Part shown: positions 1 through 13,293 of the stretch, piece by piece
How the letters are laid out: every line of letters starts with the position of its first letter
Position numbering within the stretch: position 1 is the first letter of the stretch
Assembly (NCBI RefSeq): GCF_029852145.1
Contig: NC_079969.1
Span: 22,498,459 to 22,562,458, forward strand
Length of the DNA: 64,000 nucleotides
Direction: 5' to 3'
Source of the DNA: Microplitis mediator
Taxonomy: Eukaryota; Arthropoda; Insecta; Hymenoptera; Braconidae
Notes under the pieces: generated by a model
What the model was told of the DNA's origin: nothing
Seen by the model: the letters and a program-made list of their open reading frames with translations, nothing else
Database searches by the model: none
Position numbers and translations under genes: made by a program

Positions 1-1859
1 TCAAAAAAAATGAATTTTCAAACGCAACCTTAGCGAATTAATTTTAACGGCAATTATTTTATCAATATATCAATTAGTTTTAATTGCGCAGGGTCATGCC
101 ATGTACTTGCAAATAAATGTAAGTGTCTGGAAAAATCTTACTCGTTATCTTCATAAGGAAAATTATCATTGCGCCGCAAAAGTAATTCAAGGGCAACTCA
201 TTACATTTAAAAACTATACTACAGATGTTTATATTTTTATATTATTGCGATATGACAAAGATGAGACAGGATGCGGCCGCTTAAATTTACTGTTCAATAG
301 ATTGTGACCCCTGCGACTGAATTGATACAACCGGAACTAATTTCGGTCTGAATAATCCATCAGTGAGCAAATCCTAAAAAACCAGCAAATAAACAGGAGT
401 AGGAATAAAATAAACAAAAATTTATTAGTTCACTTTTTTAGTCCGTCACGGTTGGATTACTTTAGCAGAGTGTTGATAATTTTTTTGCTATTAACGAGAG
501 TTATCTAACTCGAATGAGCTAAGAATGAGTCTGTAAATTACGTAGCGTAGGTTTAACTTTTCTCTCAGTCTTTTACTTGTGTCCAGGCATAGAACATTCG
601 CTTCGTCTCCATAAAATAATTTCGTAAAATAAATTTTAAATTTATAAATATTCAAGTGCTGTTGTGTCAAATGACAAGTATCGATTCAACGGGCAGTAGG
701 CAACGAAAATGTTTACGTAACCTACATCCAGGCCCTTGGATCCTTTTAAGTCGGGCAGTAAATTTTTAAAAAATAATTTCGTAAACAAGACAAGACATTT
801 TATTGATACGAGTTTATAAAAAATGATTTTGCTACAACGACTAACGTTTATGTGAGATTAAAGTGTGTCGCAGTGATGGAGATTACACTTGACGGTTGAT
901 CGAACCCGTCGACTACACTCGGATATTATCGTGTACACACCCGCACCAACCACTTTATTATTATTATCATTATCATATATTAAATTACACTTGGTCTCTT
1001 GATGTTACAACAAATGGGTTTATGAATCGGCGCTTCGACAGTCCTGCCAGTCGGACATCAAAACTCGCCGTGTCATCACTGTCTGTTGTCAACATCAACA
1101 AAAGTTGCATACAAGGAAAATTTTCCGACATTTTCCGCGGGCTGACCTTGACCCATGTGGCGTTGCGGTCTCGCGAGTGAAGCCCGGGAATAGTGCGCGC
1201 ATTCGAAAAAAACCTCTGTCGCACGTGCGGATTACGTTTTTTTTTTTTGTCATTTATTCTGTTTCTTTTCGTCAGTCTGGGAATCCCCCAACATGTGCGC
1301 CGGGCAAAACAATAAAAAAAGAAAGGACTATATTAAGTTGGATACAATTGTTCAGTCGTTTAAAGACTCAGTAGGAGTAATCATCGAAAGTTTGAATTGT
1401 CGTGTAATTTAATAAAAAAATTTCTTTTTTTGTAAACTTAATTGATAATTGAGAACAAGTTCTCGTTTACCAGTGGAAGTAGACTAAAGTGATCGGTGTC
1501 TTAACACACTCTGACAAGTATTAAAACCTGATCGTCTCACGTTACATTATTTCCAACGGCTGACCTTATAGATCGATGTCAATATGCATTCGATCGTGTG
1601 ATCACGAATCAGTTTACTCTTGTCCTGTAGTAATTACATTAATACTAAAACAGATTAACGTTTATGTAAATAAAAAAAATTTTTTTTAACGGTACTGAGA
1701 TCAAGACCAAGAACAAGACGTGAAATTATTGCGAGAAATGATTATTAGCAAACTGGCACGCGTAATATTTGGCAAACAAGATCATCGATGATTCGCCCAC
1801 TGGTTGTCGAGTGAACTTCGCCTACAACTTTAGAGTCCTGGGAAAATTATCGAGGCCTG
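1..1859. other. 5' flank / probable kinesin intron with a GC-richer promoter-like patch
   Basis: No coding exon was recognised here. The expected first kinesin-13 exon, which should end one base into the glycine codon that opens the exon at 3604, was not found, so this stretch is probably intron or 5' untranslated sequence. Around 1060-1240 the sequence is visibly richer in G+C and CpG (for example ccgcgggctgacc and tcgcgagtgaagcccggg) than its surroundings. It lies about 620 bp before the ATG at 1860 and could be the promoter of that ORF. Short TTA/ATT repeats occur near 955-980. Promoter status is inference only. Confidence 0.3.
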
Positions 1860-2588
1860 ATGGATTGGCTCAGCAAATGCGTCTGCGGCTCCAAGGAGCC
1901 AAAGAATAATAAGCAGAAGAAGAAGAAGAAGGATGGGAAAAATAAAAAAAATAAGAAGGACAAAACTGACAAGTACGTAATAAATGATAATGATAATGCC
2001 GATGAAGTCATAAAAAATAATAACGCGTCACGCGTCAACGAAGATCGTGATGATGGAGAAGCTGACAACGATCGTGTAATAACTGACCTTGAGGGAAGTC
2101 ATCAAAAGGAAGTAAGACAAACAAATGGAGTGGATCGACAAGTTGACAAAAAAAATAAACCAGTTGTTTTTAATAACGATCCCGATTTTTATTCAATCAA
2201 CGCCGTTGGAGAACACGAGCCCGAGTTTTATGACTCATTATCGGACACCACTCCGGTGGATACTCTAAAAAAAGATCACTCGAAGTCTATGCAGCAGTTC
2301 AGCCTCAGTAGCAATCAGATGTTTGTCGAAGATCGTGAGAAAGATATTTCGCTCAAAGATAAAATATTCGAGCAGTCGGGAGTCATAAAGTCGAGCAGCG
2401 AAAATGACTTCCGATTTAATTCGAATTCTTGCAGTTTTATTGTGCCAATAACTGATGACCATAAACGCAGGAAGCATAAAACACGGGTTAAAAATAACAG
2501 AAAAATAAGTTCCTCTATTCCCATACCGTCTAAGCATCGAAATAATCACTCGGGTTCTAGTCCACATATCAAAAAAAATGGTATTTAA
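1860..2588 (+). CDS. Intronless ORF, lysine/asparagine-rich protein of unknown function (242 aa)
   Basis: An uninterrupted 242-codon frame begins at the first ATG after an in-frame TGA upstream. The N-terminus (MDWLSKCVCGSKEP) has two cysteines. It is followed by a very basic stretch (about residues 14-36, mostly K and N), an acidic middle region, and a second basic patch near residues 200-225 (HKRRKHKTR) that could be a nuclear localisation signal. There are no membrane segments and no family was recognised. The composition suggests a mostly disordered protein. A tandem array of foldback repeats begins immediately after the stop. The gene lies on the same strand as kinesin-13, in what appears to be its first intron, because the first kinesin exon is not found between here and 3604. 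It could instead be an unrelated upstream gene. Reality as a gene is supported only by ORF length in AT-rich DNA. Confidence 0.5.
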   Translation: MDWLSKCVCGSKEPKNNKQKKKKKDGKNKKNKKDKTDKYVINDNDNADEVIKNNNASRVNEDRDDGEADNDRVITDLEGSHQKEVRQTNGVDRQVDKKNKPVVFNNDPDFYSINAVGEHEPEFYDSLSDTTPVDTLKKDHSKSMQQFSLSSNQMFVEDREKDISLKDKIFEQSGVIKSSSENDFRFNSNSCSFIVPITDDHKRRKHKTRVKNNRKISSSIPIPSKHRNNHSGSSPHIKKNGI

Positions 2589-3603
2589 AAAAATATTAAT
2601 TATCATCTTTATTTTCACTTCATTTTTTATGAAAAACAAGACGTTAGCAGACAGTAAAAATTTTTGGATTTATTTTTCAACAGTTCAATTTAAAAAAAAA
2701 AATATTTAAAAAATTGCACATGTAGAAAATTTAAAAAACTACAGGTGCAATTTTTTGAAAAAATTTTTTTTTTATAATTTACCGTTTCTCAGAAATCAAA
2801 AAATGAATAGACGTCGGCTAACTTCAGTATCATTATGGAAAACAAGATGATACTGAAGTTCGCAGACGTCTAATAATTTTTGGATTTTATTTTAGACAGT
2901 AAATTATAAGAAAAAAAAAATTTGAAAAAATTGCACCTGTAGTTTTTTAAATTCTCTACAAGTGCATATTTTGATTTTTGTTTTTTTTCTGATTGATTTG
3001 TTGAAAAAAAAATCCGAAATTTTTATTTATCCGCTAACTTCAGGATCATAAAACAAGACGTTAGCAGACAGTAAAAATTTTTGGATTTATTTTTCAACAG
3101 TTCAATTTAAAAAAAAAAATATTTAAAAAATTGCACATGTAGAAAATTTAAAAAACTACATGTGCAATTTTTTGAAAAAATTTTTTTTTATAATTTACCG
3201 TTTGTCAGAAATACAAAACTTATTAGACGTCGGCTAAATTGAGTATCATAAAGCAGACATACATTTATGTGCGACAGTAAATGAAACGAGTGTTCTTTGG
3301 TTGGTCGACATTTAATTTAAAGTGATACTCTCGTCTCACTAAAATTATATCGTAATTTCGTACACGAAAGCGGCAAACATAATAGCTGATTATTTTGTTG
3401 ACGTTCTATTACCTCTTGTCTGTCATTCACTGTCCCCATAATTTATTTAACCGTCTGTCGACAAATAACTGGCTACATGCTCGCGTTATTCACTGGAATC
3501 CGTTAATACGCTGAATTATTAGCGGTATCTGTACCTGAATGTACACAAATGTCCATACATTTTTATTATTTATAGTAATTTATTATTTTTTTTTTTTTTC
3601 CAG
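2589..3603. repeat. Tandem array of three ~200 bp foldback repeats (family A), then plain intron
   Basis: Three head-to-tail copies of the same foldback element occupy about 2636-2840, 2846-3055 and 3056-3250. Each runs from a GTTAGCAGAC or TTCGCAGACGTC end to a CTAACTTCAGTATCAT-like end. Each has a central hairpin built from a tgcacatgtag / ctacaggtgca pair flanked by A- and T-runs. The same family recurs at least eight more times in the window. From about 3250 to the acceptor at 3603 (a long T tract then CAG) I see only intron sequence. Confidence 0.7.
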
Positions 3604-6600
3604 GTCGCATCCACTCTGCAATAGTCTCTGGTGTCAACTGGGAACAACAGAGTGTCACAGTAGAATGGTTCGAGCGAGGCGAAACAAAGGGAAAAGAGGT
3701 AAGATAAATTATTAACCACTAATCCCATTGACTTCTGAAATATTCGTTTATACCCTGAATTGTTAAACGGCATGAGCTTCGTACTTTTTCATCTTAGAGA
3801 TTTACGGGCGTAGGTCATGGTTACTGAGCTATTTTCACTATAGATTACGCAATACCGAGGAGCAACCTGCGAAAAACTATTGAGAACGCTAGTCTATTTC
3901 CGACAAGCCGCCAGGCTGTTTGTCGGAGGTTTAAAACTTAACTACTTTCCATTTAGTTTTATCATTTAACAAGACGTTCCTATAAAATGCGCATAGCAGT
4001 AACTTGTGATAAAAAGAAGTAAAAAATTTCCGGTGCATTTATTTATTCATTTATCAATTGTCCTGCATTCAAATATTTAAATTTAAAAATGCCGCAAAGT
4101 TTTATTCCTCGTCGAAAGGTTAATGATTATATTTATTAAAATAAACTAATCAGAGTTTTTTGCACGGAAAAAAATGAACTAAGGGAATTGAGAAACGAGT
4201 AATGTAATGATAAAGTGATCAGTAAATACTATCATTGTATAGAGGAATACTTTAATTTATAATTAAAACGTAAATAATTATTTAAAAAATGTTGTCTATG
4301 CAGGAAAAATAAATATTTGAATTTTAAAAATCGTAACGTAAACATTAAAAATTTATGGCGCGTATTTTAAAATTTTTTGAACCTTAAAATCTTTTATTGA
4401 CCCCCAGTTCGGTTATAATTTCTAACACTACACAGAAAAAAAAGATTTCTTGGCGTAAGAAAAATTTTTCATTATGAAATGAAGACAAAAATTTTCTTCG
4501 GACTTGAAAAAATTTCTTGCGCTAACAAGTTTTTTCTTGGCTCAATAAATTTTCTTTTTCGTTTTCAATTTATGCTGCGTAAAATTTCTTAGGGCGAGTA
4601 CAAAATTTTTGCACCAAGAAATTATTTTTTTTTGTGTAATTTTTTTTTCGTGTGGATAAAATTTCTTATTGTTATTTAATGTTAATTATTAATTTTTGTA
4701 TAAAGTTTCGTCGGTTTACTTTATTAACTACTACACAGAAAAAATCTTTATCGAGTCAAGAAAATATTTTAGAAGACAAAAGTTTTCTTGAGCCAAGAAA
4801 ATTTGTCTTGACCAGAGATTTCTACTTTATCTGAGAAAATTGAGGTTTTAAAAAAAATTTTCTTGAGTCAAGAATATTTACTCAGTCAAGAATTTTTTTT
4901 TTTCTGTATAGAAAGACAGAATTTAAATTCATGTACATTTTTGACTTAGACCATTAGCTTAATTAGTAAAAATTTAATTGTTAGATTAAATTACACTAAT
5001 TAAAATCACATAGATAACTTAATGACCCATCAATTACCTAAATTATTAAACATTAACTATCAATAATTGTCCCAAACTTTATTATCAATACAACTGACGT
5101 GAAATTTGAAAATAAAAATTCCAATAAATAATAAAATTTCTCTAATTTTATAAAAAATAATAATTTTTTTATGTGTAGTTATTTTTTAAAATGATTATTT
5201 TGTGTTATAGGTGGAGATGGACGCCATCATCGCTTTAAATCCCGAGCTTACTCCACAATCTATGCCTCCACCACAGATAAACTCATCTGTAAATAGATCA
5301 AGGGTAAATAACTATACTTTTTTTTTAAAACATAAACACAAAACTTACAGCGAACATCATCAAGACGTCATGAAGATTAATAACGATTCGGAAATTAACT
5401 GTCGCGCGACCAAAAACAACCACCGCAACCTCAGATGTAATTAAAGCTCCGTTTTTTTTCCCACAATATTTATGATAAAAAAAGGTTTCAATACTAGCGC
5501 AGAAGCACGAGCTAATAATATTTATCGACTGGAGTGATCGAAATTTGTTTACGCGTTGCTGGGACTACCGTCCACGTCTCTATAACCTGTTCCAATAGCT
5601 CGAGCTCATAATGTGCCGGTCGGATAGTTATACTAGTGCACCTATTTGTCCTGAAATGTTTCAATACATGATTGTCTTCCAGGTAAAGTTATTTAATTAA
5701 TCAAGACCCGCTCTCTTAACTTCGTATCAGCAATCAGTAGACTAGACCCATATCTCGAATCGCTAATTCAGTCGCTTGTTATCTTAGATTATTTATCTCG
5801 TCAAATTATCGGGAATTTCAATAACCGTGACCGCGATGATCGAGTCATGTCTCAATTGGATTGACCTTAGAGTCAATATGATAGATTTTAAGTCCATGTT
5901 GGTCAGTCGTCTCCTTAAGAGCAAAAAGATCGCCGGCGATCACCAGACACGACCCTGACTAACCATCTAAATCGAATCCCAAGGATCCTTTTAAACTGAC
6001 AAATGGTCAACCCAAAGCAAACTAATGTGGTAACGTATTTTTCCTCTATGGACGCTGCTCTCACGATGGATCTCAACGACAATCTTCTGGAATATGGAAC
6101 CGAACATAAATATATCAACACATCACTGGACATTTTTTCCCTCCCTATCCTCCATTCATTTTTGGTAAATTTCGTTGTTTTTGTTTTTAAATTCCTAAAA
6201 AAAATATATATATATATTTACATATATATGTATTTTTTTTCCATCACTTCCTTTTACGTTATTTAAATAAATGTACGTGATAATGGTGGACGTGATCAGG
6301 ATTCGTCTGATGAGGATGATGACGGAGCGGATGATCTGGACCAAGAAGACGGATCCTTCGGACGTCACGGCGTACCGACAGCAAGAAATGGCCTGGCTTC
6401 GGCAACTTTATCTGTACGAGTAAATCGTTATTTGGTAACGCGCACTCACTTCCCTAGCAACCTCATTTCCCTCATTGTCACTACACTCACTTTTGTGTCC
6501 TTTACTATCCTAGTATTTTTAATTCACATGGAAAATTGTCTAAGAAGGTCCTCACTCACGGCACTAATAATTAGATACTGATCGGGATTAACAAGAAGTA

Positions 6601-9600
6601 GCCAATCATTTGTCCAAAAACAATTACCGTAACATTTGAAATTTAATTTACTGTAATGTAATGTGGCATTATCTCATGGTATGTAATATTGTTATGCACA
6701 TCGAGTAGATGATACTCTTCACAACAAGATTAGAGAGACACGTATGCTACCTTGGGAAAAATAAAAACCTCATGAGGAATCCGGAAGATCCGACAATTTG
6801 CAGTATAATAACTACTCAACATTAGGAGCACATTTTTTATTTTTTTTACCCACCTGCTGTATATTTTTAAACCGCTTCACATATTAATGTTACAGTAATA
6901 TTTATCATTTATTTATTTTTAATTCTTACACAACTTATTTATTTGATCCTTAGCTTTGTTGCACAGTATCATGTATTTTGTACTGTATATTATATTTTTA
7001 AATATCTAAATTAGTTTTTTTTTATTTTGCAGCATTCCATGAGGCCATCGATTCCCGTCAAAGGTAAAAATTTTTTTATTTTTTAATAATCTTAATTTTT
7101 CCTCGCCGCAATTTTTAAAAAACTTTTTAACTCGAGGTTTCAAAAGTATTTTTGGTTCAAAATTTTACGTGTAATATAAAATATATATCCAGAAAAAAAG
7201 ATTTTTTTTACACAAAGTTTTTACTCGTCTAAAGAAAATTTATGTACCTTAAAATCGGAACGTTTTTCGCGGAACGAAAATAAAAAATCAACATGAAAAA
7301 TAAAAAATTTACTGGATCTAGATTTTTAAAATGTTTCGCATGTCAACCGGAAATTGCAGTCACCGCTAATCACTCCTGAAGTCATTTTTAAGCAGTCAAA
7401 TTACAGAAATTTTTTCATTTTCATTGTGCAAAAAACGTTCCGATCTTTAGGTACACGAAAATTTTTGCTTTCATTTCATAATTCAAAATAGGGGCCGTTT
7501 ATAAAACATGTTTGTACCTATGGGGGGAAGGGAGTGTCACTTACACTGACAAGGGGGCGAGAGTCTAAAAAAACGTCAGTTCGCTTATCAAACAATTGTT
7601 CAAATTTTTCTTTCGTTTTTAAAAATTTGTTTTTTATATCACGGTAGAAAATAATTCGTTCCATATTTGTAAATATATAAATATTTCTATGCATATATTT
7701 CCGTAATAATGGGGAGGGGGTTGGGTCTAAAAAGGTTAAATTTTGCGTATGGCTTCATATTTTTTGCGCAAAAAAATCCGTTTTTTCTGTGTAACTTTTA
7801 AGATTAAATTTTGCTAATTTGAATTTTTCGCGCTCGACAAAATTTCTGATCTGCAATAGCACACCAATTTTTTTAACAGACAAATATTATAATTATCAAT
7901 ACGGTGACATAAATAATTATCATTATCAATAACATAAACACCTCAAAATAAATCCGTACACTACTAGCGCGAATATTTGATTCAAATTTAAAAATCATGA
8001 CTTAAAATTCCACAGTAAAAAAAATTTGTTCCGTCACTTTTTGTCATCCAACTTTGTAATTAATCATCAATGACAATCACCAATTTGGGGTACAAGTAAA
8101 AAAAAATAACTTATATAAATCAACTTTAAATGCCGGCTGGCAGATGGCATTTTTCCAAAACAGTGAGCCAAAGATCGAGCACTGATATCAAGTATTGACG
8201 GAAAGTTTGTTTGTTGATAACTAAATTTAAAACAATGTGTGTTAGTAGTAGGAATTAGCTTGTCATGACAAGGGTGAATTATCGCCATCACAGTCTGGGG
8301 TCTACGACCAATGTTACGCCGCGAAATAGCCCTGTAGCGTTGGACGTCGTGTGACTATCGATATTCATCGCTATATGTATAATATAACGAGTACCAGGTT
8401 GGTGTCTAGGCTATAGCTAACGCACAAGGGCAAGGACCCCAGTTAGACAGTACAGTGCAGCGTGTAGGTCGACCCGGGCTGGTCATACATTTTATTTGAA
8501 ATCAAAATTTCCAAATAAAAAATAAACTCTATCATTTAATTAACTGGCATAATTACAAATTATATTTAAAATGAAATTTATACCGTGGGCGCATTTTTTT
8601 AAACGTAGAAATCAGATAGTTGATGAAAAAACAGCCGTGATTGCTATTTCGGCACCAACACTTAGTGAAAAAATAAATAAAGGTCTTTAAATTTCACTAC
8701 TTGATGTCTTGCTCATATATTTTATTTATTTATTTATTGATATTTATATTTGCAGCGCCAACAAACAAGCAACCGAGACACCAAACAGGACGACCAACAA
8801 ATATAATGCCACCTGTGCTATCAAACGGTCACGGAGATCCAGTATCAGGTCTCACAAGTCGTCGTGAGGTAGAAAATATACCACCAACACCCACAGCACC
8901 AGCCTTTGCTAACGTCAGTTCTATATCACTAAATAAACCAAAATCAATCCAGGCTCCACAGCAGCAGCCGCAGCCGCAGCAACAACAGCAGCAGCAGCCA
9001 CCGGCTACAGTAGAAAACGGAAGAGGAAGACGTTCTAACGTAGTCAAGGAAGTCGAGAGGCTCAAGAAGAACCGGGAAGAACGGAGACAGAGGCAAGCTG
9101 AACTTAAAGAAGAAAAGGAAGCTCTGATGAACATGGATCCTGGTAATCCGAACTGGGAATTCCTCGCCATGATCCGCGAGTATCAAAATAGCATAGACTT
9201 TAGGCCACTGCGTGAGTCCGACACTGTCGAGGACCACCAGATAACCGTTTGCGTCAGGAAACGGCCTTTGAACCGAAAAGAACAAACCAGGAAAGAGGTT
9301 GACGTGATAAGTGTCCCCAGTAAAGACCAGATGGTTGTCCACGAGCCGAAATTGAAGGTCGACTTGACAAAGTACCTGGAGAACCAGCACTTCAGATTCG
9401 ATTACGCCTTCGACGAGTCCTGCAACAACGAGATCGTCTACAAGTACACAGCGAAGCCGCTCGTCCAGACGATTTTCGAGGGCGGGATGGCGACGTGTTT
9501 CGCGTACGGGCAGACCGGCAGTGGGAAAACTCACACAATGGGCGGTGACTTCAACGGGAAGACTCAGGACTGCAAGAAAGGTGTCTATGCAATGGTAGCT

Positions 9601-12600
9601 AAAGACGTGTTCAAGTATCTCAAGTCACCCAAGTACCGGGTGCTGAATCTCGTGATATCCGCAAGTTTTTTTGAGATTTACTCCGGCAAAGTGTTCGACT
9701 TGCTTGCCGACAAGGAGAAGCTTCGCGTGCTCGAGGACGGCAAGCAGCAGGTCCAGATCGTCGGGCTCACTGAGAAGGTCGTGGAAAGTGTCGAGGAAGT
9801 TCTGAAGCTGATCCAGCACGGCAACAGCGCCAGGACTAGCGGCCAGACCAGCGCCAACTCAAACTCCTCAAGATCACACGCAGTCTTTCAGATAATCGCC
9901 CGGACACCCGGCACTCACAAAGTCCATGGCAAATTTTCCCTCATTGATCTCGCGGGTAATGAGAGAGGCGCCGATACTTCGTCAGCCAACAGACAAACGC
10001 GTAAGTTTATTTAATTTTTTAATCATCAAAAATTTGCTTTATTTATCATAATTTTTTTTAATTTATCAGGAATGGAAGGCGCAGAAATAAATAAATCACT
10101 ACTCGCTCTCAAAGAATGCATACGTGCACTAGGTCGTAAAGGAACTCATCTACCCTTCAGAGCCAGTAAATTAACCCAAGTACTCAGGGACAGTTTTATT
10201 GGTGAAAAATCTAAAACTTGTATGGTAAGTTGACAACTATTTCATTTACTCCCGTATTATTTTATTTAATTAATTAAAAATATTTTTACCCCATAACAGA
10301 TCGCTATGATAAGCCCAGGGATGAGTTCGTGTGAACATTCTCTAAATACTCTAAGATACGCGGATCGAGTTAAAGAGTTGGCCGCAACAGACCCGACAGA
10401 AATAAAAGTCTCGCCTACCGACGACGACCGGTTGTTTAAAATAGAGGAGCAAGCCAACGACAGCGCGCTTTCTGACAGAGATTTGGCCCAGCTTAGATCA
10501 ATGAATGTACGTAAATATATTTTTTTTAATTATTATTTAAGTAGACACTGAGTTATTGTCTATCTGTTGATGTGGTGACAGGAAGGGGAACTGTCGGAAG
10601 ATCTTTACAACTTCCACGAAGCGGTTTCCGCACTTCAGCTGATGGAGGAAGAGGTACTGGATACGCACAAAGCCGTTATCGATAACTCGAACAAGTTTCT
10701 GAATGATGCCCATGAAGTATTCAGCGCGACCCATGAAGTCGATTACGACCAAGAAGGTGAGTTTTATTTACTTTCGCGGTTTATATATTTTGGCATTTTA
10801 GAGCACCGTTTTGCCCGTAGCAGTAGGACATTGCAAGCCCCATATTATTTTTTTTACACGTTAATTATCATATTTTATATAAATTAGTCTTAATATTCTT
10901 ATCTATCGCTTGACAAAAATATTTATAAAATAATTCAGTAAGATATCGTAAGATCCCTAAGCTCGGAAGCCTTCAGGTCTAGTTAATTATGTAATAAATT
11001 AAAAAAAAAATGATGCCAACAATCAAGCGACATGTCAACATCACTATCACTGTGCCTCGCGTTTCATGACAGATTCTCGCGCTAACCCTAAGGCTAACTC
11101 ACTCTTCACGTTAACTGATGGCTGGGAAGACGACGACGATGACAATTCATCCAGTGGATCAACAGTTAATTTGGGTTTCATGGACTACAGTAGCTCAGAG
11201 GAGGACGATCGTGTCAACGACGCCCGGATTGACGAAAAAAATTCTCCATGGAAATACGAACGCGCAGGATCCACTTGCAGTTCGAACTCCGACTCCAGTT
11301 ACAATTCAAATCCCTGCGCTGCAGATCACGAGATCAAATCGCCCAAGTTGAGACCAAAATCCGAGTCACGAGTCTGTGTTACGACTGAAAAAATATTTAT
11401 GAATGAAAACTGTACTGTTAAGTCGACGCTACAAAAGACCAAGAGAAACTGTAGCAGGAGTGACAGCTCCAAGCCCAAGTGGTTGACGACTGGTAAAAAA
11501 AATAGTACCAAGTGGAGCTGGACTGGGAAGGTCATTGATCACAACAGCAAGCGATCCACTTACACGAGTTCCAACTCATTAGCTAACGAGGATAGATCTG
11601 AATCAGGACTGGGTTCAATTACCAGAAGCCCGAGCCCCGTCGACGCTGATTTATTCTACAGCAACGATCCTGATATCCGTGCCAAGGTCTTCGGTCTCGC
11701 AGCTTCGAAAACTCGAGTTACTCGGAGCAATTCTTTCAGACCCACCAATCAAGTCCCGGCCAATTCCGAGACCGACACCAACACTGATTCAAAAAATATC
11801 GTGATCGGATCAGCCCGAAAAAGACACCGAGTATCCAATGCACGGAAAAGTCTCTACGCTTTTAATTCAAACGCCGAATTAACTGATAATTATCTCGCTG
11901 ATGAATCATTTCATCCGCACGATGATAAAAAAAATTGTGATAAATCGAGCGATCAGGTTGTGAGTAAAAACGACTCATGTCGTAGAGTCATGAATTTCGC
12001 CATAAATTTTGTGTGGAATCTCGTATTCTTTTCGATTCTCCCACTACTTTATATTATTTTCTTCGTTTACTTCAAAGACTAAGCATTTAAATTAAAAGTG
12101 CATTTATTAGCAACGCATTTAGTAGTTTTTATTAAAATTACGATCATTTGTACTGAAATTATGTGGGTAATTTGACATTATCTTGATAGGCTGCGTTAAA
12201 TTAAATTTTATTGACTGAAATCTAATTCAAAGTCATAGATATTTATATATATATTGTTTAGATTGTAATTAAAAATATGCGATTTGTATTCTTAATGATC
12301 TAAGTTTTTTTTTAAGCATGCGCGCATGTTTTTTTGCATTTAATAATTTTTCGATGAAATTTAGTCTATAAAATGTTAATTATTGTTTGAAAATCGCTAA
12401 ATGTTATGTTTAAATAAATTTAACGTCACAAATTGAGTATTTAATAAAAGGCAATATATGACAAAATATTATCACAGATAGAGTTTATTGTTATTATTAT
12501 TTTAAGTGAATAATTAAAATTGTTGAGCTGACTTATATATTTATATTAAAATAAAATATGAGAGAACGAAAAAATGTAACGCCAGCAAACCTTCGCAGAT

Positions 12601-13259
12601 TTGAGACGGAAAAGAACAAAGTTTGAGTCACCAAACATGATGAGGAGGTTCTCATTGTCTAGACGTCTCATTGACAGAATTCAATTTTCAGATGGTACGA
12701 TATATTACTTATATCAGCCAATTTATAAAAGATAAATTAATTGCTTTATCATTTAATGTACACAATTGTTATACTTTTTTTTTTTTTAATTACTAATATT
12801 GGGAAAATCATTTCATTCAGTTGTAATTATTTAGTTCTATATATTGGCCATAAAAAATTGTCATTTGAATTTTTTTTTTTTAAATGTCTACATACGAATT
12901 ATATATGAAAATTGATAATTATTAATTATTTACTAATTTGATATTTTTTAAATTTTTTCAAATTCATTTTTGTTGAGAGAAAAACGTTCTGATCTTCAGG
13001 TACATAATTTTTGACAGAATAAGAACTTAAGGAAAATTTTATAATTTTTTTTTTCAATTACTAATTTTAGAAAAAACGTTTCATTCAATTGTAATTATTA
13101 AGTTCTACATATTTGCTGTAAAAAATTGTCATTTAGATATTTTTTTTTTAAATGTCTACGTATAAATTATATATGAAAATTAATAATTATTAATTATTTA
13201 CTGACTTAATCTTTTTTTTAATATTTTAAAAATTTTTGGAAATTGAACTCAATAAAAAT

Positions 13260-13293
<34 letters not shown>

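Larger units (their letters stand above)
5304..8755. other. Kinesin introns around the short exons at 6300 and 7033
   Basis: Outside the two exons, 5470-6130 is of more balanced composition than ordinary intron here but has no convincing ORF; it may hold regulatory sequence. Bases 7065-7800 contain a family F palindrome (ends near 7183 and 7795) into which a family E element (7242-7456, 8-bp duplication gaaaattt on both sides) has inserted. Bases 8281-8490 are GC-richer and precede a possible alternative first exon at 8571. Confidence 0.45.

Noticed and set aside
891..900. MEITLD followed by a G/GT boundary as the missing first kinesin exon (ATG near 876)
   Set aside because: The phase would fit, but the donor (gttgat) is poor and the peptide lacks the basic KR(S/T)D sequence expected before GRIHSA.
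2265..2639. 124-codon minus-strand ORF
   Set aside because: Antisense shadow of the 1860-2588 ORF.
6003..6266. 87-codon ORF in a kinesin intron
   Set aside because: Ends in a low-complexity AT run; no splice sites link it in phase with neighbouring exons, and kinesin-13 needs nothing extra here.
8829..9534. Long minus-strand ORFs (113 and 196 codons) opposite the kinesin motor exon
   Set aside because: Shadows of the GC-rich kinesin exon; poly-Cys and poly-Leu runs are the reverse of the CAG/CAA repeat.
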